This document shows positions 26,687 through 36,037 of a stretch of DNA of 64,000 nucleotides, piece by piece. Source of the stretch: CAYUZU01 sp964448675 (GTDB taxonomy: Bacteria; Planctomycetota; Phycisphaerae; UBA1845; Fen-1342). How positions within the stretch are numbered: position 1 is the first letter of the stretch; every line of letters starts with the position of its first letter. A model generated the notes under the pieces. The model did no database searches and was not told where the DNA came from. It was given only the letters and a program-made list of their open reading frames with translations. The translations under genes were made by a program, and so were the position numbers. The stretch is from NCBI GenBank assembly GCA_964448675.1, contig CAYUZU010000010.1, positions 62,001 through 126,000 on the forward strand, in the 5' to 3' direction.

Positions 26687-28699
26687 ATGCGGCGCGCCGC
26701 GCCGCGCTACCAGGAGCAAGAGCGACCACCGTCCCCCGAGGAACTCATGCTCGCCACCGAGTGGCTTGTTGATGACGGCCCCATCGCCGACCGCCTGCCC
26801 GGCTACGAACCACGCCCGGAGCAGCAGGCCATGGCCGAGGCCATCGCCCGTGCCCTCGACCAGCCCAAGCACGTCGCGGTCGAGGCCGGCACCGGCGTCG
26901 GCAAAACCTTCGCCTACCTTCTGCCGGCGATCGAGCGCATCGTGGAGCACAACCAGCGCGTCGTCGTCAGCACGCACACGATCGCCCTCCAGGAGCAACT
27001 CTTCTTCAAGGACATCCCCTTCCTGCAACAGGCCCTCGGCGTCGAGTTCAAGGCCGAACTCGTCAAGGGTCGCAACAACTACCTCTCGCTGCGGCGGCTC
27101 AAGGGTGCCAGCGAGAAGCAGGAGTCGCTCTTCCCCGGCCTGTACACGCGCAAGGCACTGCACGCCATCGAGGACTGGGCCTATGAGACGCAGGATGGCT
27201 CGCTCTCCGACCTGCCCGAGCAGCCGCCGTTCGAGATCTGGGAAAAAGTCCGCAGCGACCACGGCAACTGCCTCGGGCGGCGCTGCCCGACGTACCTCGA
27301 GTGCTTCTATCAGCGGGCGCGGCGGCGCGCAGAGCAGGCCCACCTGCTGGTGGTCAACCACGCGTTGCTGATGGCCGACCTCATGCTGCGCCGCGATAAT
27401 GCGAGCGTCCTGCCCGACCACGACATCGTCATCATCGACGAGGCCCACACGCTGGAAAACGTCGCGACCGATCACTTCGGCTTTCGGGTGTCGAACAGCC
27501 AGACGCAGCACCTGCTGGCGGGGCTGTTCAACGAGCGCAGCGGCAAGGGGCTGCTGGCCACACTCGGTGACGACGCGCAGCGCCGCGCGGTGGTCGACGC
27601 CCAGGCCGCCTGCACGCAGTTCTTCAACGACCTGCTCAACTGGCAGCGGACGCGCGGGCGGTCCAACGGGCGCCTGGTCGCCGAACCGCCGGTGCGGAAC
27701 GTGCTGTCGCCCGCCCTGGCGCAGTTGGCCCGCGTGCTGGAGCCATTGAAGAAGGCCTTGCCGCGTGATGAGGACAAGCAGGACGTCGACGCCGCCATGG
27801 GGCGGGCGGTCGAGACGGCCCAATCGCTCGAAGTTCTGCTGTCACAGGCGCACGACGAGCACGTCTACTGGATCGAAGAGGAGACCGGCCGATCAGCACG
27901 CGTCTCCCTGTGCGGTGCGCCACTCGACGTGGCGGCGTTGCTGAACGAGCTGCTGTGGTCGCGCGTTCAGAGTGCCGTGCTGACCAGCGCGACGCTGGCG
28001 ACCAGCGACGGGCGGTTCGATTACCTGCTGGGTCGGCTGGGTGTGGCGGACGCCGAGACGTTGCAGCTCGGCTCGCCGTTCGATTTCGAAGAGCAGGTGA
28101 CCGCACACATCGAGGCGGGGTTGCCAGACCCGTCGAGCGGGCAGACGTTCGTTGACGCGGCCTGCCGGGCGATCGTGCATTACCTGCGGCGGACCGAGGG
28201 ACGGGCGTTCGTGCTGTTCACGAGTTACCGGATGCTGGGCGACGCGGCTCGGTATGTGCGCGACGAGCTCGGGGCAGAGGGCTACACGTTCCTGGTGCAG
28301 GGCGAATCGCTGCCCCGCTCGCAGATGCTGGCCAAATTCCGCGAAACGGCGCGGGCCGTGATTTTTGGCACGGACAGCTTCTGGCAGGGGGTGGACGTTG
28401 TCGGCGATGCGCTGTCGAACGTCATCATCGTCAAGCTGCCGTTCGCCGTCCCCGATCGACCAACGGTCGAGGCGCGGATCGACCTGATTCGTCGGCGGGG
28501 CGGCAATCCGTTCGGCGAGTTCCAGTTGCCCGAAGCGGTGTTGAAGTTCCGCCAGGGATTCGGTCGGCTGATTCGCAGCAAGTCGGACCGCGGCATCGTG
28601 GTGATCCTCGATCCGCGTGTGGTACGGAAGGGCTATGGACGGCAGTTTCTCGCGGGTCTGCCGCACTGCAAGGTCGAGACGTCGCACCAGTCCTGGTGA
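26687..28699 (+). CDS. DinG/XPD-type superfamily 2 DNA helicase
   Basis: This helicase of 670 residues is of the DinG/YoaA family, which unwinds DNA 5' to 3' with ATP. Walker A is EAGTGVGKTF (about residue 66), the DEAH box is IIIDEAHTLE (about 246), and the C-terminal half has the motif V-VI set ending with a FRQGFGRLIRS-type arginine finger region. The Fe-S cluster cysteines of this family are only partly present: NCLGRRCPTYLEC supplies three, but the position of the first one, in GRNNYLSLRR, is Ser where DinG-type proteins usually have Cys. The role is probably in resolving R-loops and other structured DNA during repair. The frame is open further upstream to 26498, but that region is the inverted-repeat element and the ATG at 26687 is preferred. 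GTG 26684 is an alternative. Confidence 0.88.
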   Translation: MRRAAPRYQEQERPPSPEELMLATEWLVDDGPIADRLPGYEPRPEQQAMAEAIARALDQPKHVAVEAGTGVGKTFAYLLPAIERIVEHNQRVVVSTHTIALQEQLFFKDIPFLQQALGVEFKAELVKGRNNYLSLRRLKGASEKQESLFPGLYTRKALHAIEDWAYETQDGSLSDLPEQPPFEIWEKVRSDHGNCLGRRCPTYLECFYQRARRRAEQAHLLVVNHALLMADLMLRRDNASVLPDHDIVIIDEAHTLENVATDHFGFRVSNSQTQHLLAGLFNERSGKGLLATLGDDAQRRAVVDAQAACTQFFNDLLNWQRTRGRSNGRLVAEPPVRNVLSPALAQLARVLEPLKKALPRDEDKQDVDAAMGRAVETAQSLEVLLSQAHDEHVYWIEEETGRSARVSLCGAPLDVAALLNELLWSRVQSAVLTSATLATSDGRFDYLLGRLGVADAETLQLGSPFDFEEQVTAHIEAGLPDPSSGQTFVDAACRAIVHYLRRTEGRAFVLFTSYRMLGDAARYVRDELGAEGYTFLVQGESLPRSQMLAKFRETARAVIFGTDSFWQGVDVVGDALSNVIIVKLPFAVPDRPTVEARIDLIRRRGGNPFGEFQLPEAVLKFRQGFGRLIRSKSDRGIVVILDPRVVRKGYGRQFLAGLPHCKVETSHQSW

Positions 28700-28896
28700 T
28701 ATCGGGCGTCGCCGCGGGCGGCGCGCCCCCATTCCGGTACCCTGGGAGCGGGGGTTGGTGCTAGTAGATCGAGGCACGCCGCGTGCCGATATCCGCTGAA
28801 GGCGCTGCGCTCGCTTCGCGCGGGGTCATCGTGTGGACTTGCGGGATGGCGTTGTTGTTTCGCACGCTGTAACCAGAGCGGTCTTTCTAGGGGAAG

Positions 28897-28911
28897 GTCC
28901 TGTAACAGGAC
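28897..28911. promoter_or_regulatory. 15-bp perfect inverted repeat before the PilZ-REC gene
   Basis: GTCCTGTAACAGGAC pairs 7+7 with a single central base. It lies 12 bases before the ATG at 28924. It may be an operator or, in RNA, a hairpin occluding the start. No clear Shine-Dalgarno lies between it and the ATG; GGGGAAGG precedes it. Confidence 0.35.
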
Positions 28912-28923
28912 GCTAGCCGGTCA

Positions 28924-30099
28924 ATGCGCTGCCTGAAGCTCGACAACGCGACGGTCAAGAAGATCCTTGACGAGTTGGATTCGCAGAAAGAGCAGCGCGC
29001 CAGTGTTCGCCGGCGACAGGGTCGCCGCTATCCGTATCGCGTGCGTGACCTGCAAGTGGAGTTCTTCGTTTCGCGGGACGCCCAGGAAATCCACGAGGTG
29101 GCCACACGCAATATCGGACGTGACGGCATGTCCTTCCTCGCCAGCAACGTGATCCACGTCGGCACGCCCTGCACCGTGCACCTGATCGGTATCCAGCATA
29201 ACCGCGAAGACGCGCCCGCCAAGGTCACCCGTTGTCGCTATATCGAGGGCACCGCCTGCGCCCATGTTGTCGACGTGGCGTTCGAGAAGCCGATTGATCC
29301 GGCCTCGTTTGCCGCGACCGCGATTCGGGCGCGGGTGCTGCTGGCCGACGCCAGTAACATGTCACGGCGGCTGCTGGGCCACCTGCTCGAGCCGCTGAAC
29401 ATCGAACTGGTGTGTGTGGACAACGGCGTGGCGGCGGTGCAACGGGCGCTGACGGACGACTTCGACCTGATCCTGATCGATCCGGTCCTGCCCAAGCTTG
29501 ACGGTGTCAACGCGGTGCGGTTCCTGCGGAAGAAGGGGTACCTGCGGCCCATTTGTGCCGTGTCCTCCAAGACCACCAGTGCCGATCGCGAGGCATGTCT
29601 GCAGGCGGGGTTCGAGGAGTTCCTGCCCAAGCCGCCGCGGGCCGACGCGCTGGAACTGGTCGTGCAGCGCACCCGCCCGCAGCCGCTGGTCAGCTCGTTG
29701 CTGCACAAGCCGGACATGCGGCCACTGATTGACGAGTTCGTGCTGGACCTGGGGCAGCGTGCCACCCAGCTCGAGTCGGCGTTCGCGACGGAAGACCACG
29801 AAGAGCTGATGCAGATCGCGATGACGCTCAAGGCCGACGCCGGTGGCTTCGGGTTCGAGATGATCACCCAGGCGGCGGCGGCGGTCGAGCGGGCGGTGGC
29901 GGACGAGGTGCCGATCGGCGATCTGCGCTCCAGCCTCGGCCGGCTGGTGCGCTTGTGCCAGGCGGCGCGGCCGGCGACGGCCAGCACGACGGCGGGCTAT
30001 GATGACGACCTGCCCACGGGGGATGACGCGTTGGCCCCCGGCGCCGGCGGGGCTTCTTACGGGGCCCCGGGGCACGGGCCGCCGGCGTCCGGCGCCTAG
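28924..30099 (+). CDS. PilZ - response-regulator receiver - HPt-like protein
   Basis: This 391-residue regulator has three domains. A PilZ domain (residues about 30-125) has the RRRQGRRYPYR arginine motif, but the second half of the c-di-GMP signature is only NIGRDG (Gly where Ser is usual). A receiver domain (about 137-255) has Asp142, phospho-acceptor Asp186 in LILIDPVLP and Lys236 in LPKPP. A helical domain (about 265-345) fits the HPt four-helix pattern, but at the phospho-His position it reads AMTLKADAGG, with Met300 replacing His. A low-complexity Gly/Ala/Pro tail follows. The likely role is to integrate c-di-GMP and a phosphorelay input without being a phosphotransfer donor. No cognate histidine kinase is nearby. 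Confidence 0.82.
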   Translation: MRCLKLDNATVKKILDELDSQKEQRASVRRRQGRRYPYRVRDLQVEFFVSRDAQEIHEVATRNIGRDGMSFLASNVIHVGTPCTVHLIGIQHNREDAPAKVTRCRYIEGTACAHVVDVAFEKPIDPASFAATAIRARVLLADASNMSRRLLGHLLEPLNIELVCVDNGVAAVQRALTDDFDLILIDPVLPKLDGVNAVRFLRKKGYLRPICAVSSKTTSADREACLQAGFEEFLPKPPRADALELVVQRTRPQPLVSSLLHKPDMRPLIDEFVLDLGQRATQLESAFATEDHEELMQIAMTLKADAGGFGFEMITQAAAAVERAVADEVPIGDLRSSLGRLVRLCQAARPATASTTAGYDDDLPTGDDALAPGAGGASYGAPGHGPPASGA

Positions 30100-30433
30100 C
30101 GGTCAGCCGCCGACAGGGGGGGCGTATCCGGCCCCGGCGGGGCGCAGCGGCTGACGGCCGTTTGTAAGCCCTCTCGTTGGTTGCTGATCACCTGAACCGG
30201 TTCATGTAAGTCTGTGTCGCCACGGGGGCTGGCGGCGGGCGTTGCCGGGCCCGGGCCGGGGAATTGTGAAGCCGTTGCCCCGCGATTCTGCTGGTTTGTC
30301 TACCCTGAATCCATTAGAATAAACTCCAAACGTGCAGGGTGAAGAAGCCGCCGCGAAGGAAAAGAAGCAACTCTTCTCCACCCGCCTGAGACACTGCGTT
30401 CGTTTCTTGATGAGGAAGGAAGGAGAACAGTCT
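30100..30433. other. Intergenic region with terminator-like fold and leader
   Basis: This holds a large hairpin at 30102-30155 (see separate entry) and an AT-richer stretch with a TAGAAT (30315-30320) that could be the -10 box of the PEP-CTERM gene. The leader of that gene would then be about 110 bases and ends with AGGAGA eight bases from the ATG. No gene was found. Confidence 0.45.
30102..30163 (+). terminator. Large hairpin after the PilZ-REC gene
   Basis: GTCAGCCGC (30102-30110) pairs with GCGGCTGAC (30147-30155) over 9 bp around a GC-rich loop that can fold further. The tail GGCCGTTTG has only three T in a row, so strength is uncertain. Confidence 0.4.
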
Positions 30434-31060
30434 ATGCGCACCCTAGTTTGTCTTGCTCTGACCGTCGCCCTGGCGACCACGGGCAGTGCCCAGCTTTACA
30501 ACGCCGACATGGAACTTCAGCCCGGTGCCGAGTTCAGCACGCTCGAGGGTTGGGCGATCGGCGCTGGTGGCGGCTGGACCGATCATGTCGAGTTTTCAGC
30601 ACCCAACAACGATACGCTCGGCGAACTCTTCGGGTTCTACAGCGTCGACCAGCCCCAGATCATCGGCCAGGTATCGACCTGGACCTTTGAAGCCGGCATG
30701 ACCTACAACTTCAGCAGTTGGGCCGTCGGTGGCGGTGCGGATACGGTGTCGATTCCGTACGAAATCGGCTACCTCGAGGGTGGCGACAGTGTCCTCGACA
30801 ACTTCGTCCTGCTGGCGCAAGAGATTAATGACGCCATCGGGCGTAACGCCGAGGGTGGCCAGTGGCTGCCGATGGATGGTGTGAGCTACACCGCGGTGGC
30901 CGGCGGCCCCGAGATTGGTAAGGAAATCGTCGTGCGCTGCGCTGGCGTGAACCAGGGCGGCGGCGGTGCCGGCGGCGCGTGGGTCGACAACATGTCGTTG
31001 ACCCCGGAGCCCGCCAGCCTCGTGCTGCTCGCGCTCGGCGCCCTGCTGCGTCGTCGCTAG
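30434..31060 (+). CDS. PEP-CTERM-type exported protein of unknown function
   Basis: This 208-residue protein has a short signal peptide (MRTLVCLALTVALATTGSAQ) and the C-terminal tail TPEPASLVLLALGALLRRR at the very end. The mature part looks like a beta-jelly-roll of the DUF642/CBM-like kind with many Gly, Asp and Trp, but it is not a sure family assignment. The ATG at 30434 follows AGGAGA at eight bases, and the in-frame stretch before it has no support. It is one of four PEP-CTERM proteins in the window, all of different sequence. Confidence 0.88.
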   Translation: MRTLVCLALTVALATTGSAQLYNADMELQPGAEFSTLEGWAIGAGGGWTDHVEFSAPNNDTLGELFGFYSVDQPQIIGQVSTWTFEAGMTYNFSSWAVGGGADTVSIPYEIGYLEGGDSVLDNFVLLAQEINDAIGRNAEGGQWLPMDGVSYTAVAGGPEIGKEIVVRCAGVNQGGGGAGGAWVDNMSLTPEPASLVLLALGALLRRR

Positions 31061-31103
31061 AGCAGATCGCGCCTGCGGTGCGCTGATTTGATCGTGCATT
31101 CAT

Positions 31104-31134
31104 CGGGGCCGGTTGCTGTGTGCAGCCGGCCCCG
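31104..31134 (+). terminator. Strong hairpin after the PEP-CTERM gene
   Basis: CGGGGCCGG pairs with CCGGCCCCG (9 bp) around a small loop. The tail TTCGCAT has only two T in a row, so intrinsic termination is not certain. Confidence 0.5.
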
Positions 31135-31173
31135 TTCGCATGCCCCTGACGTGCGTTCCCCCTGTGATCACGG

Positions 31174-31179
31174 TATAAT
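31174..31179 (+). promoter_or_regulatory. Candidate -10 box of the pruA gene
   Basis: A perfect TATAAT lies 85 bases before the pruA ATG. The -35 position holds GTGCGT, which is a weak match. Confidence 0.4.
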
Positions 31180-31263
31180 GCCCGGTCCCGCGGGCGGCGC
31201 AGCACATGCCCGCGGTGCAGACAGTCGTCCCGTACATCCCGTGCTTCTCGGAGGTGCAGCGCC

Positions 31264-32814
<1,551 letters not shown>

Positions 32815-32867
32815 CAGCCGTCCGGGAGCGACGCGGCATGAACTCCGCCGGCCTGGCGGACGCATCG

Positions 32868-32933
32868 GAGCCGCGACCGCAAGCGAGCACCACGCCCCGG
32901 GAGGCTTCGCGTGCTGGCGAACGGTCGCGGCTC
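32868..32933. terminator. Large hairpin between convergent genes
   Basis: GAGCCGCGACCG pairs perfectly with CGGTCGCGGCTC (12 bp) at both ends of a 66-base structure; inner bases can pair further. It lies between the pruA stop and the stop of the methyltransferase gene and may serve both directions. The T-runs are weak. Confidence 0.5.
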
Positions 32934-32956
32934 GTGTTCTGAACGGGTATTCCGTG

Positions 32957-33784
32957 TTACGCCGGCTTCTCGCCCAGGCAGCAGTACTGCCCGCCGAGCC
33001 CGCTCAGGCCGAGCAGCCGCTCGAGGCCGCGGGCGCGGTTGTAGACGCTCTGCGGCAGGAACAGGTAGCTGCGGCTGTGCACGTTCGCGAAGCCGGCGTT
33101 GCGCAGCAGCCGCCGCGTCTGGCGCGCCGTGAGCAGGATGGCGTTTTCGTCGAGCGGGCAGCGATTGACGATCAGCCGGGTGACAGGGTTGTACGGATTG
33201 TGCTCGAAGATCATCAGCACGCCGCCGGGGCGCAGCGTGCGCAGCACGTCGGCCAGGTGCGCGCTGTAGATGTCGGGCGGGATGTGGTGGTAGACGCACG
33301 CCGCCAGGACAATATCGAAGCGGTTGTCGTCGAAGGGGATCCGCGTCGGCTCGACCATGTGCACGGCGTTCGCGCCGGCGCGCACGACCATGCTGCGCGA
33401 CGGATCGCAGCCGCGCACCTCGGCGCAGTCCTCAGCGAGCGAGCGCATCAGCGCCCCGGAGCCGCAGCCCACGTCCAGCAGCCGGATGTCTTCCACGGCC
33501 CAGCCGCGCCGCCTGATCTCGTCGCGCACGAGATCACGCTTCACACGCACGAAGAAATCGTAGTTGTTGGCCGCGATGAAGGTCTTGATCGGGTCCGCGA
33601 CGAGCTCATCGTAGGTTTCCGGCGTCGGTTCGCGATCCACGACGTGGTAGACCGAGCGAATGGCCTGCACCCGCACCCCCAGGGCGCTGGCGAACTCGGC
33701 GGCCTCCTGCGAGGTCAGCGGCGCGTCGGGGTTCGCCGTCGGCGGCGTGACGTCGCTGCCTCGCGCCGGGCCGGTTTTGCTCAT
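32957..33784 (-). CDS. Class I SAM-dependent methyltransferase
   Basis: This 275-residue protein carries the class I methyltransferase core: LLDVGCGSGALMRSLAE binds SAM, GCDPSRSMV is motif II, and FDIVLAACVYHHIP and LRPGGVLMIFEHN follow. It resembles the Methyltransf_11/25-type enzymes used on small molecules or lipid heads, but the substrate cannot be read. It stands alone, converges with pruA and is separated from the next gene by about 100 bases. Confidence 0.85.
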   Translation of the reverse strand: MSKTGPARGSDVTPPTANPDAPLTSQEAAEFASALGVRVQAIRSVYHVVDREPTPETYDELVADPIKTFIAANNYDFFVRVKRDLVRDEIRRRGWAVEDIRLLDVGCGSGALMRSLAEDCAEVRGCDPSRSMVVRAGANAVHMVEPTRIPFDDNRFDIVLAACVYHHIPPDIYSAHLADVLRTLRPGGVLMIFEHNPYNPVTRLIVNRCPLDENAILLTARQTRRLLRNAGFANVHSRSYLFLPQSVYNRARGLERLLGLSGLGGQYCCLGEKPA

Positions 33785-33890
33785 GAGCCTGGTTTCCTCT
33801 CGGTCAACTACCCGCAGCCGCCAACGCCGTTTGGCCTCCGTTAATACTATTCGGCGGTATGGGGGGTATCAAATGAGGGCGATTTGGGGG

Positions 33891-35933
33891 TTACGAGCCG
33901 ATCATGCGCTCGCAATGGGCCAGCGTCTGCAGCAGCTCGCTGCGCTGTGCCGGGCTGATGCCGTCCGCCTGCCGCACCCGCTCCGTCTGTTCGGCCAGGT
34001 ACGTGCGGGCGCGCGCCGCTCCCCCGCCCTGCAGCAGCGCCTGGGTCACCGCCGGCCAGTAGTACTGCCCCAGGCCCAGCCGCCAATCAATGGCCTCGCG
34101 CCAGTAGCCCGCCGCCCGCCGCATGTCGTTCGGCCGAATCACTGCCCAGAGATCGCCGCGGGCCAGCATCGCCTGGGGCTCGTCGGGCCACCACAGGTCG
34201 TCGGCCATCTCGCGCCGCGCCAGCTCCTCGAAGAACGGCGAATCCAGGCGGGCCAGGATATCGCCGCGCCGCGCGCGAAAGACGTAGCGCCAGTCGGGGT
34301 GCTTGGTGAGGAGTTCCCGCAGCATCGTCATCGACCGCCAGCGCGGCAGGATGATCGCGTCGGTCCCCGTCTCCTCCAGCACCTGCGGCACGAGATGACG
34401 CCCGTCGGGTGGTGCGCTCATCAGCCAGATGTACTTCTGGTAGTGTGCCTCGCTGTAGACCTGCTGGGCGCGGCCGTCGATGAAGACCTTGGCCTGTGGT
34501 GCGTAGAACATGATCGCCCCGAACAGCTTCCAGTCGGTCATCACGTTCGGGCTGAGCTCGTTGCGCGCCAGGAACGCCAGCGCCTCCCGCGCGATCGAGT
34601 CGTTGCGCGTCACCCGGCACAGCAGGTCGCACTCGGCGTTCGGCCCGTACGGCGCGATCAGGTCGCGATGCACCGTCTTGTAGGTGACAAAGACCGTCAG
34701 GGCCGCGACCACCCAGGCGCCGACCACCGCCACCGCCTCGATCCCGCGCCGCAGCGTGGGCGTATAGCCGCGGGCCAGGTGCGCCAGGGCCGCGGCCAGC
34801 GGCGGCAGCGCCAGCAGGTAAAACAGCGGTGCGAACCGCCGCGCATACATCGCCATCATGAAGCCGATACCGATCGACGCCACGTCGAACAGCATCCGCT
34901 GCACCTTCGCATCGCTGAGCTGCGATTGGCCCGCGTGGCCCGTCACCGACTGTCCCAGGGTGAACAGCCGCAGGATCACCGCGATCAGTGGCGTGACGAT
35001 CATCACGGCCAGCGCCCACCAGAACCGCGCCGGCGGTGGATAGCCGCCGGCGACGTACGGCGGGCGCCACTCTCCGACCTTGCGGATCTCCTCGGCCTCG
35101 GCGATCTTGAACGGGTGGGTCAGGTTCTCGACGCCGTACGGACTGAGCACCACACCCAGCACCAGCGTCAGCAGCAGCACCACGAGGATGCCGCCCATTT
35201 GCAGCAGCGAAATGCGCGACGTAAACCCGAAGATGCGGCTCGCCAGCCAGCCTGCGGCCGCGCAGCCCAGAAAGATCCCCACCATGCCGTAGCCGAAAAT
35301 GAAGCTGCCGTGCGCGTGGGGCCACGCGACGAACAGCGCGAACAACAGCGCCACCGGCCACCAGCGCACGCGTTCGCGCTGGTTGAGGATCCCCTGCAGC
35401 GCCAGCACCATGATGGCGATCAACAGAAACTGGATCGTCGCGGGGCGCGCACTGAGCCAGTCGCGACAGGCGATGGCGAACAGGCCGCCCGTGATCGTCG
35501 CCATCAGCCACGACCCGCAGCGCAACCGCACCGCCAGCAGCAGGCACAGGAACGTCGCCCAGCCGACCGCCCACGTGCCGATGATGACGAAGTCGCGGCC
35601 GAGCTCGGCGTACATCACGTAGAAGTAGACGTGGCTGAGCCAGTTCTGGTTGAACCAGATCGCGTCCGGTTCCGGATAGTTGAAGACGTCCTGGATCGGG
35701 AACTCCGGCAGCTCCAGCACGTTGCGCCCGCCAGCCAGCGCGATCCACGTGTCGTTCGACGAGTGCACCTCGAGCACGCCGAAGACCGACCCCGCCACGA
35801 GCAGCAGCAGGGCGCCGATCCTGGCCCATCCCGGCAGCAGCGGGTCCGCGGCCATGGCCGGCGCGGGGGGCGGCGGTGCGCTCGGCGAGTCGGCCTTGCG
35901 GCTGCGAGCTCGTCGTTTGTCGGACTTGGCCAC
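33891..35933 (-). CDS. Polytopic membrane protein with a large soluble C-terminus, GT-C-like, function unknown
   Basis: This protein of about 680 residues has a basic N-terminus (MAKSDKRRARSRK), then ten or more membrane helices from about residue 38 to 440, and a soluble C-terminal part (about 450-680). The stretch with NTWIALAGGRNV, then FPIQDVFNYPEPD, then WFNQNWLSHVYFYV matches the early loop in GT-C-like proteins, where an acidic residue follows the first helix; a sugar-transferase role is possible but not shown. I put the start at GTG 35933 because GGAGG lies 8 bases before it; the longer in-frame TTG at 36005 has no such site. It lies 105 bases downstream of the NamZ-like gene on the same strand and may be co-transcribed. 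Confidence 0.7.
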   Translation of the reverse strand: MAKSDKRRARSRKADSPSAPPPPAPAMAADPLLPGWARIGALLLLVAGSVFGVLEVHSSNDTWIALAGGRNVLELPEFPIQDVFNYPEPDAIWFNQNWLSHVYFYVMYAELGRDFVIIGTWAVGWATFLCLLLAVRLRCGSWLMATITGGLFAIACRDWLSARPATIQFLLIAIMVLALQGILNQRERVRWWPVALLFALFVAWPHAHGSFIFGYGMVGIFLGCAAAGWLASRIFGFTSRISLLQMGGILVVLLLTLVLGVVLSPYGVENLTHPFKIAEAEEIRKVGEWRPPYVAGGYPPPARFWWALAVMIVTPLIAVILRLFTLGQSVTGHAGQSQLSDAKVQRMLFDVASIGIGFMMAMYARRFAPLFYLLALPPLAAALAHLARGYTPTLRRGIEAVAVVGAWVVAALTVFVTYKTVHRDLIAPYGPNAECDLLCRVTRNDSIAREALAFLARNELSPNVMTDWKLFGAIMFYAPQAKVFIDGRAQQVYSEAHYQKYIWLMSAPPDGRHLVPQVLEETGTDAIILPRWRSMTMLRELLTKHPDWRYVFRARRGDILARLDSPFFEELARREMADDLWWPDEPQAMLARGDLWAVIRPNDMRRAAGYWREAIDWRLGLGQYYWPAVTQALLQGGGAARARTYLAEQTERVRQADGISPAQRSELLQTLAHCERMIGS

Positions 35934-36037
35934 GAACACCGCCTCCGGCAGGGCATCCCCGTCAATCGCTGCGTAAAACCATTCTCGCCGTAAGGCCGTG
36001 AACAATCAACACGGTCGTCCGGCGCCGCGCGCCGGTC

